Notes under the pieces: generated by a model
Seen by the model: the letters and a program-made list of their open reading frames with translations, nothing else
Told to the model about the DNA's origin: nothing
Database searches by the model: none
Translations under genes and position numbers: made by a program
Part shown: positions 46,933 to 55,852 of the stretch, piece after piece
How positions within the stretch are numbered: the stretch's first letter is position 1
Layout: each line of letters begins with the position of its first letter
Assembly (NCBI GenBank): GCA_947501355.1
Contig: CANMVA010000002.1
Location: 62,001-126,000, forward strand
Reading direction: 5' to 3'
Origin: an uncultured Paracoccaceae bacterium
GTDB taxonomy: Bacteria; Pseudomonadota; Alphaproteobacteria; Rhodobacterales; Rhodobacteraceae
Length of the DNA: 64,000 bases

Positions 46933-48929
46933 TCGAATTCCATGATCACATCATCCACCGCAAGGCTGTCACCCGCCTCTGCGTTGATCTTGGTCACGGT
47001 AGTGGTCTTCTCGGCACGCAGGATGTTCTCCATCTTCATGGCCTCGATCGTGCAGAGCGCCTGACCCTCCTGCACACTGTCCCCCACGGCCACATCGACC
47101 TTCACGACCAGACCGGGCATCGGGCAAAGCAACATCTTGGATGTGTCCGGTGGCAGCTTTTCAGGCATCAAAGCGGCCAGTTCGGCCTGACGTGGGCTGC
47201 GCACGTAGACGCGCAGCTCGGCCCCGCGGGTGCGCAGGCGGAAGCCACCCGATGTCTTGTCGACCTTCAGCACCAAGGGGCTGCCGTCGATGTCGATCAT
47301 GGCCAGACTGTCCCCCGGCGTCCAATCAGAGGCGACGCGCATCACCGTGCCATCCTCGAACGATACGGACGCACCTTCGCGATCCGCGCCAATGCTGACC
47401 GAGAAATGGTGGCCTTGGGCCTGCACGACCCAATCGGTGCCAACGACACGTTCGTGATTGTCCATCCGGCCCGACACGCGGGTGCGCCGGATTTCAGCCA
47501 CGCGATACATCGCAGCGGCAGCCGCCGCCACGCGGCGCAGATCCGGCTCAGGCAGGGTCACGCCTTCAAAGCCGTCGGGGTATTCTTCCTCGATAAACGC
47601 AGTGGTCATATCGCCCAAGATGAATTTGGGATGATCCATCACCGCCGACAGGAACGGCAGGTTGTGCCCGATCCCTTCGACCTCGAAACTGTCCAGCGCC
47701 ACGCGCATTTCCTCAATCGCCGCCTCACGGGTCGGTGCCCATGTGCAGAGCTTGGCGATCATCGGGTCGTAATACATGCTGATCTCGCCGCCCTCATAGA
47801 CGCCGGTGTCGTTGCGTACGATTGCGGTCTCTGTCGCCTCTTCCGCGGGCGGACGGTAGCGGGTCAGTCGGCCAATCGAGGGCAGGAAGCCGCGATAGGG
47901 GTCTTCCGCATAAAGACGGCTCTCAATCGCCCAGCCATCGCGCTTCACATCGCTTTGCTTGATCGAGAGCTTTTCGCCATAGGCCACGCGGATCATCTGT
48001 TCGACCAGATCGACACCGGTGATCAGTTCGGTCACCGGATGCTCCACCTGCAAACGCGTGTTCATCTCAAGGAAGTAGAAATTCTTGTCGCCATCGACGA
48101 TGAACTCGACCGTGCCAGCGCTGGCATAACCCACGGCCGCAGCCAAAGCGCAAGACTGCTCGCCCATGGCCTTGCGGGTGGCCTCATCCAGGAACGGACT
48201 CGGCGCCTCTTCGATCACCTTCTGGTTGCGGCGCTGGATCGAGCATTCGCGCTCGTTCAGGTAAATCGTGTTGCCATGGGTATCGGCCAGCACCTGAATT
48301 TCGATATGGCGCGGCTGGGTGACGAACTTCTCGATGAAGATCCGGTCATCCCCAAAGCTGGAGGCCGCCTCGTTCTTGGACGACTGAAACCCTTCGCGCG
48401 CCTCATCATCGGACCATGCGATCCGCATCCCCTTGCCACCGCCGCCAGCAGAGGCCTTGATCATCACAGGATAGCCAATCTCATTGCTGATCTTCACGGC
48501 TTCTTCGGCGTCTTCGATCAACCCCATATACCCTGGCACCGTGGAGACATTGGCCTCCTGCGCGATCTTCTTACTGGTGATCTTGTCGCCCATGCTCTCA
48601 ATCGCACCTTTGGGCGGGCCGATGAAGGCAACGCCTGCGGCTTCCAGAGCCTCGGCAAACTTGGCGTTCTCCGACAGGAAGCCGTAACCCGGATGCACGG
48701 CCTCAGCCCCGGTCTGGCGGATGGCCTCCATGACCTTGTCGATCACAATGTAGGACTGATTGGCAGGCGGCGGACCGATATGCACCGCTTCATCCGCCAT
48801 TTTCACATGCAATGCGTTGCGGTCGGCATCCGAATAGATGGCAACCGTCTGAATGCCCATGTTGCGCGCGGTCTTGATGACACGGCAGGCGATTTCCCCT
48901 CGGTTGGCGATCAGGATTTTCTTGAACAT
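46929..48929 (-). CDS. pccA: Propionyl-CoA carboxylase alpha subunit
   Basis: A 666-residue biotin-dependent subunit combining biotin carboxylase and carrier domains. N-terminal MFKKILIANRGEIACRVIKT, ATP-grasp GGGGKGMRIAW, and NTRLQVEHPVTE are present. The C-terminal biotinyl domain has EAMKMENIL with Lys near 632. It carboxylates biotin for PccB to make methylmalonyl-CoA from propionyl-CoA. pccB lies 1.9 kb upstream with four small genes between. Confidence 0.96.
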   Translation of the reverse strand: MFKKILIANRGEIACRVIKTARNMGIQTVAIYSDADRNALHVKMADEAVHIGPPPANQSYIVIDKVMEAIRQTGAEAVHPGYGFLSENAKFAEALEAAGVAFIGPPKGAIESMGDKITSKKIAQEANVSTVPGYMGLIEDAEEAVKISNEIGYPVMIKASAGGGGKGMRIAWSDDEAREGFQSSKNEAASSFGDDRIFIEKFVTQPRHIEIQVLADTHGNTIYLNERECSIQRRNQKVIEEAPSPFLDEATRKAMGEQSCALAAAVGYASAGTVEFIVDGDKNFYFLEMNTRLQVEHPVTELITGVDLVEQMIRVAYGEKLSIKQSDVKRDGWAIESRLYAEDPYRGFLPSIGRLTRYRPPAEEATETAIVRNDTGVYEGGEISMYYDPMIAKLCTWAPTREAAIEEMRVALDSFEVEGIGHNLPFLSAVMDHPKFILGDMTTAFIEEEYPDGFEGVTLPEPDLRRVAAAAAAMYRVAEIRRTRVSGRMDNHERVVGTDWVVQAQGHHFSVSIGADREGASVSFEDGTVMRVASDWTPGDSLAMIDIDGSPLVLKVDKTSGGFRLRTRGAELRVYVRSPRQAELAALMPEKLPPDTSKMLLCPMPGLVVKVDVAVGDSVQEGQALCTIEAMKMENILRAEKTTTVTKINAEAGDSLAVDDVIMEFE

Positions 48930-48972
48930 TATCAGGTCCTTTCCAGACGGCCCGCGGGCCGCAATACATGCA

Positions 48973-49007
48973 AAAAGGCCGCGCCAAGCATTGCTTGGGC
49001 GGCCTTT
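48973..49007 (-). terminator. Terminator between the small lipoprotein gene and pccA
   Basis: AAAGGCCG / CGGCCTTT and CCAAGC / GCTTGG stack into a long hairpin. On the minus strand it is followed by TTTTTG, so it should stop transcripts from the upstream 68-residue lipoprotein gene before pccA. Confidence 0.75.
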
Positions 49008-49034
49008 CCAGATTTGTGAATTTCAGATGTTCGG

Positions 49035-49241
49035 CTAGCGGAGCGCGCGCTCGACATCATCGGCGAGGGCGCCAGCCGCTGCACCGACAAGGGCACCGGT
49101 GCCCATGTTGCCACCAACGGCTGCAGAGCCAACACCGCCAACTGCCGCGCCAACGGCCGCACGTTCGACATCATTGCCCATACAGCCTGCCAGCAGGGCC
49201 GAAGCGGCGAAGGCCGCCATTGTGAATTTGAGTGAGCGCAT
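49035..49241 (-). CDS. Glycine-zipper lipoprotein
   Basis: A 68-residue lipoprotein. MRSLKFTMAAFAASALLAGC ends in the lipobox Cys, followed by a Gly/Ala-rich zipper (AAVGAAVGGVGSAAVGG, then GALVGAAAGAL) typical of small outer-membrane proteins. GAGGAGA lies 6 nt before the ATG. A terminator follows. The 288-nt upstream region to 49530 has no further gene that I can support. Confidence 0.8.
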   Translation of the reverse strand: MRSLKFTMAAFAASALLAGCMGNDVERAAVGAAVGGVGSAAVGGNMGTGALVGAAAGALADDVERALR

Positions 49242-49529
49242 TGATTTTCTCCTCGATATGATTGGTTACAAAACGCCTCTTGATCGGGAGATGTTCCCCC
49301 ACCCTTACGGAAAAATGGCGACCTGTCCGGGGTAAGAACAGGCCGCCAAGAAGGGGAAGGGGTACGGTTTTGACAATACCCAGCAGGCCCGAAACGGGGT
49401 GTGCCTGCTATGACACTGACATTGGCAGCGGTTTCGGCCTCCGCATAGCACGCGGTTTTCGCAGCGCTTTTTTGGGCCAATTTGCGCCGATACACGGTGA
49501 GGTTGAGCGAATTCATGCCGATTCCAGCC

Positions 49530-49871
49530 TCAAAATAGGTCCGGAAACGCGGCTTGAGCCCGCTTCACGTCAATTTGCAGAAGCGCGTCATAGGACGCCG
49601 GATCGAACGGATCCTCCGCCGGAATCACTTCACGCCCGAAAAACCACGACAAACGGCCTGCATCGAGATTGCCGCGTTCGAACGGCTGATCCCCGAAATG
49701 CGCGTAAAGCGATTGCAGAAAGAACGCATCGGCCCGGCGATCCGCCGGTTTGCGATCCGGGCGCCGTTCGCGGGACGTCAAAGGGGTGACCCCGCGCGGG
49801 TTCGGACGCCGAATGGTGAACTGGAAATCTGTTCCGGGATATCGGCCCGGAAAACCGCGATGCTTCAACAT
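49530..49871 (-). CDS. Conserved hypothetical protein
   Basis: A 113-residue, basic protein starting MLKHRGFPGRYPGTDFQFTI and ending DALLQIDVKRAQAAFPDLF, with FFLQSLYAHFGDQPFERGNL in the middle. It has no signal or membrane segment. It lies between pccA and pccB on their strand. No domain is recognised. Confidence 0.55.
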   Translation of the reverse strand: MLKHRGFPGRYPGTDFQFTIRRPNPRGVTPLTSRERRPDRKPADRRADAFFLQSLYAHFGDQPFERGNLDAGRLSWFFGREVIPAEDPFDPASYDALLQIDVKRAQAAFPDLF

Positions 49872-49946
49872 GCCAGCCCCCGATCAAGATCGCGCATCCA
49901 TGGGGCTTGGGGTGGGACGGGCCGCAAGGCCCGCCCCGGGAATGAC

Positions 49947-50096
49947 TTACTTGTATTTGCCGGTGTAGACCGGCTCAGTCGAAATGGGCTCAGGGTCCAC
50001 AACGACGAATTCTTCTTCAACTGTATTGTCCCGTGCGCAGGCTGCGGCCAGAACGATGAGGCCCAGGGCCACGACTGCTTTGATGCTCTTCGACAT
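49947..50096 (-). CDS. 49-residue lipoprotein
   Basis: A short gene with AGGAG 6 nt before its ATG at 50096. MSKSIKAVVALGLIVLAAAC has a lipobox (LAAAC, Cys20), and the mature part is acidic (ARDNTVEEEFVVVDPEP) then VYTGKYK. It is probably an inner- or outer-membrane-anchored lipoprotein. It is one of several small genes between pccA and pccB. Confidence 0.65.
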   Translation of the reverse strand: MSKSIKAVVALGLIVLAAACARDNTVEEEFVVVDPEPISTEPVYTGKYK

Positions 50097-50307
50097 CTGT
50101 CTCTCCTATTGTTTTCCTCGCAGAAAAGAGGGCCGAAAAGCCCCCCACTCCACACCAAGGTCCAGGCCGCTTGGGTGCAACCTGACGCTAAGATACGTAA
50201 ATTGCGGAGAAAAAGATATCCACAACTCCGGCTTGGGCGGTTTTGTGGCGTGATTGCATCAATCAAGTGGCGGGCGCCCGCGTATGTCGCAAGATATAGT
50301 GCTCGCA

Positions 50308-50799
50308 TCAGAACTGATCCCAGATGCAGGTGTCACCATCGACGGTGAACGCCTCAAAAAGCTGCGTGGCCTCTGCGTTCGGAACGCCGAACTCGGTTGC
50401 GCGATCCGACAGGGACACGACGATGCGCGCGGGGGTAAAGCCATCGCCCCGGATCACTGGCAGCGCATGCGCTTCGCACAGTGTCACGAAGTCCTCGGCC
50501 ACGTCGGCATAGCTTAATGTGCCGGTCTCCCGCGCGATGGCGGGCATCACATAGCGCGCCCGAAAAACCACGTCATCCGGGTCGGTTGCGTCTTGCAGAA
50601 TTTCCAGCACATCGACCACTGCGAGGGAGGGCACGGTCGGCACATCGTCAAACAGAATTGAAGCGGAAACAGGCAGCGTACAGAGCGCCATCAAAGCCCC
50701 AACTGCGCAGCCCCGACCCCCACAAAGGGTCCTCCCGATCGGGGCCGCGACGCCACTCAATGGGGCGTGTTGGAATCTCTGTGCCGCTATCTGAAACAT
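50308..50799 (-). CDS. Secreted DUF6497-type protein
   Basis: A protein of up to 163 residues. The C-terminal half (YVMPAIARETGTLSYADVAE, RIVVSLSDRATEFGVPNAEA, then CIWDQF) matches a conserved Rhodobacterales periplasmic family. The start is uncertain: ATG 50799 gives a long n-region, while ATG 50691 (MALCTLPVSAS) gives a short one; neither has a strong ribosome site. It is downstream of pccB on the same strand. Confidence 0.65.
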   Translation of the reverse strand: MFQIAAQRFQHAPLSGVAAPIGRTLCGGRGCAVGALMALCTLPVSASILFDDVPTVPSLAVVDVLEILQDATDPDDVVFRARYVMPAIARETGTLSYADVAEDFVTLCEAHALPVIRGDGFTPARIVVSLSDRATEFGVPNAEATQLFEAFTVDGDTCIWDQF

Positions 50800-50856
50800 G
50801 GGAAGGTCATGATGTGCAAGGGATTTTTCGGATCAATTACGCCGCAACGCAGCAAT

Positions 50857-52389
50857 TCAAAGCGGGATGTTATCGTGCTTTTTCCACGGCACATGCACCT
50901 GCTTGTTGCGCAGAGATGCAAAGGCCCGGCACACGCGCTTGCGGGTGGTTTGCGGCGCGATCACCTCATCCACAAAGCCACGCTCTGCGGCGACAAAAGG
51001 ATTGGCAAACCGCTCTTCATAATCCGCCGTGCGCTGCGCGATCTTCTCGGCATCGCCCAGTTCGGAACGATACAGGATCTCTGTCGCACCTTTCGCGCCC
51101 ATCACAGCGACTTCCGCCGTGGGCCAGGCATAGTTGAAATCGCCCCGCAGATGCTTGGACGACATCACCACATACGCACCGCCATAGGCCTTGCGCGTGA
51201 TCACCGTGACTTTCGGCACCGTCGCCTCGCCATAGGCATACAGCAGCTTTGCGCCGTGCTTGATGACGCCCGCATATTCCTGGCTTGTCCCCGGCAGGAA
51301 GCCAGGCACATCAACCAGCGTCAGCAGCGGAATTTCAAAGGCATCGCAGAAGCGCACGAACCGCGCGGCCTTGCGGGAGCTGTCGATGTCCAGACAGCCC
51401 GCCAGCACCATCGGCTGGTTGGCCACAACACCGACAGTCTGGCCTTCAAGGCGCACAAACCCGGTGATGATGTTTTTCGCGAAGTCTTCCTGAATTTCGT
51501 AGAAATCGCCTTCATCCGCGAGCTTCAGGATCAGCTCCTTCATGTCATAAGGCGTGTTCGGATTGTCCGGGACCAGCGTATCAAGGCTGGTATCCAAGCG
51601 GTCCGGCTCGTCAAAGAAAGGCCGCACCGGCGCTTTGGAGCGGTTGTTCTGCGGCAGGAAATCGACCAGACGGCGGACCTCGGCCAGCGCCTCCACATCG
51701 TTTTCGAACGCGCTATCGGCGACCGAGGATTTGCGCGTGTGGGTCGTGGCCCCACCCAGCTCTTCTGCCGTAACCTGCTCATTTGTCACGGTTTTCACCA
51801 CGTCAGGACCGGTGACGAACATGTAAGAACTATCCTTCACCATAAAGATGAAGTCCGTCATCGCAGGCGAATAGACCGCACCGCCCGCGCACGGCCCCAT
51901 GATCAAGCTGATCTGCGGCACCACGCCGGAGGCGCGAATATTACGCTCGAACACCTCACCATAACCAGCAAGCGAGTCGACGCCTTCCTGAATACGCGCG
52001 CCGCCGGAATCGTTGATCCCGATCACAGGCGCACCGTTTTGCACGGCCATATCCATGATCTTGCAGATCTTCTGCGCATGGGTGGCCGAGACCGAGCCGC
52101 CCAGCACCGTGAAGTCCTGACTGAAAACATAAACCAGACGCCCGTTGATCGTACCCCATCCGGTGACAACCCCGTCGCCCGAGGGCCGCGTCTCTTCCAT
52201 GCCGAAATCGGTGCAACGGTGAGCGACAAACATGTCGAACTCTTCGAAAGACCCGTCATCCAGCAACAGTTCGACACGCTCTCGCGCGGTCAGCTTGCCC
52301 TTGGCGTGCTGCGAGGAGATGCGTTTCTCACCACCCCCCATCCGCGCCGTCTCACGGCGGGTTTCGAGCTGTTGCACGATGTCTTTCAT
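50857..52389 (-). CDS. pccB: Propionyl-CoA carboxylase beta subunit
   Basis: A 510-residue carboxyltransferase. [40 protein letters not shown] (first oxyanion region), [16 protein letters not shown] and [20 protein letters not shown] match PccB. It transfers carboxyl from biotin to propionyl-CoA, feeding scpA. AGGGGA lies 8 nt before ATG 52389. Its promoter region contains TTTGCAAA-type boxes for PccR. Confidence 0.96.
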   Translation of the reverse strand: MKDIVQQLETRRETARMGGGEKRISSQHAKGKLTARERVELLLDDGSFEEFDMFVAHRCTDFGMEETRPSGDGVVTGWGTINGRLVYVFSQDFTVLGGSVSATHAQKICKIMDMAVQNGAPVIGINDSGGARIQEGVDSLAGYGEVFERNIRASGVVPQISLIMGPCAGGAVYSPAMTDFIFMVKDSSYMFVTGPDVVKTVTNEQVTAEELGGATTHTRKSSVADSAFENDVEALAEVRRLVDFLPQNNRSKAPVRPFFDEPDRLDTSLDTLVPDNPNTPYDMKELILKLADEGDFYEIQEDFAKNIITGFVRLEGQTVGVVANQPMVLAGCLDIDSSRKAARFVRFCDAFEIPLLTLVDVPGFLPGTSQEYAGVIKHGAKLLYAYGEATVPKVTVITRKAYGGAYVVMSSKHLRGDFNYAWPTAEVAVMGAKGATEILYRSELGDAEKIAQRTADYEERFANPFVAAERGFVDEVIAPQTTRKRVCRAFASLRNKQVHVPWKKHDNIPL

Positions 52390-52454
52390 AGCGATCCCCT
52401 TCATGGCTTTGCTGCGTTCTATCGAAAGGGCGCTGCGCGACAAAGACCAAAGTA

Positions 52455-52504
52455 GCAAATTTGCAAAATTCGCAAAGTCTGAATGCCTATAATTGCAAAT
52501 TTGC
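52455..52504. promoter_or_regulatory. PccR-type operator cluster between pccB and the MFS gene
   Basis: Two perfect GCAAATTTGC palindromes occur at 52455-52464 and 52495-52504. The first is followed directly by TTCGCAAA (52469-52476), giving paired TTTGCAAA-like boxes known for ScfR/PccR regulators. They lie in the divergent promoter of pccB and the MFS gene. Confidence 0.7.
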
Positions 52505-52620
52505 GTATTTTACTGATATCCCTGAAGAACCGCACCTTTTCAGCTTTACCAAAAGTCAATCTGTTCCCGGCAGGGAACATCCCGTTGGACAGCCCTCGCC
52601 CAGCGACCTACAACCATGCC

Positions 52621-53835
52621 ATGACGACGCTTGCCAAGGCGCGGTTTCTGGACCCTGCCTCTCCCCCTCATATCTCGACGCTGATCTTGCTGGCCGGGCT
52701 TTCTGCCCTCTCGATGAACGTGTTTCTGCCGTCCTTGCCAACGATGACGGCTTACTTCGAGACCGACCCGCGCATCATGCAATTGGCAGTAGCCCTCTAT
52801 TTAGGCGTGAACGCAGTGCTGCAGCTGGTGGTCGGCCCACTGTCCGACCGCTACGGACGTCGCCCGGTGATCCTGTGGGGCACCGTTTTGTTCATTCTCG
52901 CCACGATCGGCTGCCTGATCGCCACCTCGGTCGAGATGTTCTTGCTGTTTCGCATGCTGCAAGCGGTGATCGTCGTCGGCATGGTGCTGTCCCGCGCCAT
53001 CGTGCGCGATATCGTTCCGCAGGCCGAGGCCGCCTCGATGATCGGCTATGTCACCATGGGGATGGCCGTCGTGCCGATGATCGGCCCCGCCATCGGCGGC
53101 GTGCTGGACGAAGTCTTCGGCTGGCGCGCAAACTTCTGGATGCTTTTGTTCGGCGGCGCGGCACTTTGGATCCTCGCCTACCGCGATCTGGGCGAGACCG
53201 CGACCACCCGCCCCACGAGCTTTCGCGCGCAATTCAGCGAATACCCCGAGCTTCTGACCTCTCGCCGCTTCTGGGGCTATTGCGCTGCCGCCGCCCTCGC
53301 CTCCGGCGCGTTCTTTGCCTATCTGGGCGGCGCGCCTTTCGTTGGCTCCGAAGTCTTTGGGCTCTCTCCTGCGATCCTGGGCATCTATTTCGGCGCGCCC
53401 GCAGTTGGCTACATGCTTGGAAATTATATCTCCGGGCGCTTCTCTGTTCGTTTCGGGATCAACCAGATGGTGCTTTGGGGCACGATCATCTCTTCCGCAG
53501 GCCTGGGCGTGTCGCTGATCCTGTTTCTGTCGGGCTTCAAAACGGCCGAAATCTTCTTCTCGTTCATGACATTCGTAGGGATCGGCAACGGGATGGTGCT
53601 GCCCAACGCGACCTCCGGCATGCTGTCGGTGCGACCCCATCTGGCAGGCACAGCCTCAGGGCTCGGCGGGGCGATCATGATCGGGGGCGGCGCGATCCTG
53701 TCGGCCTTTGCCGGCGCGATGCTGACGCCGGGAACCGGGGCGCTGCCGCTGGTCTGGATCATGTTCATCACCTCGGTGCTGTCGATCGGCGCGATCCTTT
53801 ACACGATCCGGCGCGATGCGCAGGTTTGCCAGTAG
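52621..53835 (+). CDS. Bcr/CflA-type MFS drug exporter
   Basis: A 404-residue protein with 12 transmembrane segments: LAGLSALSMNVFLPSLPTMT, GPLSDRYGRRPVILWG (MFS loop 2-3 motif), LSRAIVRDIV and GYVTMGMAVVPMIGPAIGG (motif C). These export drugs or small metabolites by H+ antiport. ATG 52621 is chosen over upstream starts that would place the operator inside the gene. It ends 49 nt before pccR and shares its upstream boxes with pccB. Confidence 0.85.
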   Translation: MTTLAKARFLDPASPPHISTLILLAGLSALSMNVFLPSLPTMTAYFETDPRIMQLAVALYLGVNAVLQLVVGPLSDRYGRRPVILWGTVLFILATIGCLIATSVEMFLLFRMLQAVIVVGMVLSRAIVRDIVPQAEAASMIGYVTMGMAVVPMIGPAIGGVLDEVFGWRANFWMLLFGGAALWILAYRDLGETATTRPTSFRAQFSEYPELLTSRRFWGYCAAAALASGAFFAYLGGAPFVGSEVFGLSPAILGIYFGAPAVGYMLGNYISGRFSVRFGINQMVLWGTIISSAGLGVSLILFLSGFKTAEIFFSFMTFVGIGNGMVLPNATSGMLSVRPHLAGTASGLGGAIMIGGGAILSAFAGAMLTPGTGALPLVWIMFITSVLSIGAILYTIRRDAQVCQ

Positions 53836-53837
53836 GC

Positions 53838-53874
53838 TTTGCAAAGGCTAAAAGCCACTTAGCAAACTTGCGAA
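53838..53874 (+). promoter_or_regulatory. PccR-type boxes upstream of pccR
   Basis: TTTGCAAA (53838-53845) and GCAAACTTGCGAA (53862-53874) lie between the MFS stop and the pccR ATG at 53885. Their similarity to the pccB boxes suggests autoregulation. Confidence 0.55.
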
Positions 53875-53884
53875 GGCAGCGCAG

Positions 53885-55276
53885 ATGGCAACCCAGAAAC
53901 TCTATGCAGGCGTCAAGCTGCGCGAAATTCGCACCCGGCACGGGCTGACTCAAAAGGCCTTTGCCGAGAAATTGGACGTGTCGCTGCCTTATCTGAACCA
54001 GATGGAGAACAACAACCGCCCCGTCTCCGCCGGAGTGGTTCTGGCGCTGGCCCATTCGTTTGATTTCGATCTGAGCGAGTTGAGCGTCGGCGAGGCCGAA
54101 CGCGTGGTGTCAGACATGCGCGAGGCTCTGGCGGACCCGCTTTTCAGCGACACACCGCCTCTGGCCGATCTACAACTCGCTGCCTCCAACGCGCCTGCGC
54201 TCAGCCGCGCGTTTCTGGACCTGCATCGCGCCTACCGCGACGCCCATGAGCGCCTTGCCTCCCTCGATGAGGCCCTGGGCCGCGCAGACGCCCCGCGCAC
54301 CGCCTCACCCTGGGAAGAGGTGCGCGACTTCTTCCATTATTGCGATAATTACATCGATGCCGTGGACCGCGCGGCCGAGCGCTTTGTCACCGGCGGGGAC
54401 CCTGAAGCGCGGGCAATGGCGCTGCTGTCAGAGCATGGCATCACCGTTGAAATCGCAGGCGATAACGCCCCCCTGCGCGGCTTTGATCGTGACAGCAAGA
54501 CGCTGATCCTGTCGGCCCGCGCCCATGCGGCAACCCGGCGGTTTCAGATGCTCCACCAAGTGGCGCTGCTGACGCAGGAGCAGTTGTTCGACGCAACCCT
54601 CGACCTGGCGCGCTTTCAAACGGATGAGGCCCGCGCCATCGCGCGGATCGGCCTTGCAAACTACTTCGCAGGCGCGGCTTTGCTGCCCTATTCGGCCTTT
54701 CTGGCCGCCGCTCAAAGCACCCGCCACGATCTGGAGCAACTCTCCGACCGCTTCGGGGCCTCCATCGAACAAGTCGCCCATCGTCTGTCCACTTTGCAAC
54801 GTCCCGGCGCGAAAGGTGTGCCGTTTTTCTTCGTCCGCGTCGATCAAGCCGGGACGATCACCAAGCGCCACTCCGCGACCCGCCTGCAGTTTGCGCGGTT
54901 CGGCGGCGCCTGTCCGCTCTGGAACGTCCACCGCGCATTTGAGACGCCGGGCCGTTTTTTGCGCCAATTGGCAGAAACCCCTGATGGCGCACGCTATTTC
55001 TGCCTTGCCCGCGATGTGCAGAAATCCGGCGGAACCTATAAATCGCCTGTGCGCCGCTATGCGATCGGGCTCGGCTGCGAGCTGCGCCACGCAGCGGATC
55101 TGGTCTATTCAGACGGTCTGGATCTCGACAATGATGCGGCTTTTGAACCCATCGGCATCTCGTGCCGGATTTGCGAACGTAAAGGATGTCATCAACGCTC
55201 GGTCCCGCCGCTGGAGAAGCATCTGCGCTTTGACCCGGATCGCCGAGGGTTGCTGCCCTATGAGATAGACGGCTAA
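53885..55276 (+). CDS. pccR: Short-chain fatty acyl-CoA regulator (ScfR/PccR)
   Basis: A 463-residue regulator. An N-terminal HTH (LREIRTRHGLTQKAFAEKLD, VSLPYLNQMENNNRP) is followed by an IrrE-like middle where the zinc HExxH is replaced by HQVAL near 222, so it is not a peptidase. The DUF2083 C-terminus ends in ISCRICERKGCHQRS with conserved Cys near 427-437. In Rhodobacter, PccR activates propionyl-CoA carboxylase genes. Boxes occur upstream of itself and pccB. Confidence 0.93.
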   Translation: MATQKLYAGVKLREIRTRHGLTQKAFAEKLDVSLPYLNQMENNNRPVSAGVVLALAHSFDFDLSELSVGEAERVVSDMREALADPLFSDTPPLADLQLAASNAPALSRAFLDLHRAYRDAHERLASLDEALGRADAPRTASPWEEVRDFFHYCDNYIDAVDRAAERFVTGGDPEARAMALLSEHGITVEIAGDNAPLRGFDRDSKTLILSARAHAATRRFQMLHQVALLTQEQLFDATLDLARFQTDEARAIARIGLANYFAGAALLPYSAFLAAAQSTRHDLEQLSDRFGASIEQVAHRLSTLQRPGAKGVPFFFVRVDQAGTITKRHSATRLQFARFGGACPLWNVHRAFETPGRFLRQLAETPDGARYFCLARDVQKSGGTYKSPVRRYAIGLGCELRHAADLVYSDGLDLDNDAAFEPIGISCRICERKGCHQRSVPPLEKHLRFDPDRRGLLPYEIDG

Positions 55277-55292
55277 CGGAGGAGGTTTGCCC

Positions 55293-55757
55293 ATGGAAAT
55301 GTCCGGAACCCGCGTGATCGCGGCGGATCGCGAAACGGTGTGGGAGGCGCTTAACTCGGCCGAGGTCTTGAAAGAGTGCATACCCGGCTGCACCGAGCTG
55401 ACCGGCAGCCCGGAAGAGGGCTTTGATGCCGTGGTCACTCAGAAAGTCGGCCCGGTGAAGGCGACCTTCAAAGGGGCCGTGACCCTGTCGGACGTTGTCC
55501 GCCCCGAAAGCTATCGGATCAGCGGCGAAGGCAAAGGCGGCGTGGCGGGCTTTGCCAAGGGCGGCGCGTCGGTCGTCCTGAACGAGGTCCCCGAAGGGAC
55601 GGAACTGGTTTATGATGTGGATGCCAAAGTGGGCGGCAAGATCGCCCAGTTGGGCAACCGGATCATCAACGGGTTTGCGACCAAGATGGCGAATGCGTTT
55701 TTCGACAATTTCCAGGCGCATGTGCAGGGCGATAACGCGGAGGCTGAAACCGCCTGA
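55293..55757 (+). CDS. SRPBCC/CoxG-like protein
   Basis: A 154-residue protein with the CoxG pattern: MEMSGTRVIAADRETVWEAL, EVLKECIPGCTELTG and GFAKGGASVVLNEVPEGT. CoxG helps CO dehydrogenase maturation in some species, but no cox genes are nearby, so a general ligand-binding role is equally possible. GGAGGAGG lies 6 nt upstream; the gene follows pccR at 16 nt. Confidence 0.8.
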   Translation: MEMSGTRVIAADRETVWEALNSAEVLKECIPGCTELTGSPEEGFDAVVTQKVGPVKATFKGAVTLSDVVRPESYRISGEGKGGVAGFAKGGASVVLNEVPEGTELVYDVDAKVGGKIAQLGNRIINGFATKMANAFFDNFQAHVQGDNAEAETA

Positions 55758-55852
55758 CGGCGGTGCCTTCGGCGAGGATATCTGGAAAAAGCGAAGCGGC
55801 TTCGGGTTAGACAGGCCAAGCCACAACGTCGCGCGTTAACCTTAATGCGAGG

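Noticed and set aside
46083-49019. A 978-codon plus-strand open frame opposite pccA
   Set aside because: Low-complexity Pro/Arg/His-rich translation with no domain; an antisense shadow caused by high GC and codon bias of pccA and the GT-C gene.
50767-52455. A 562-codon plus-strand frame opposite pccB
   Set aside because: Shadow of pccB, with His/Arg-rich antisense composition.
53885-55276. ImmA/IrrE metallopeptidase or toxin-antitoxin regulator
   Set aside because: The HExxH zinc motif is replaced by HQVAL, and the context with pccB and TTTGCAAA boxes fits PccR.
55293-55757. CO dehydrogenase operon marker
   Set aside because: CoxG-like protein stands without coxL, coxM or coxS; a general SRPBCC role is safer.
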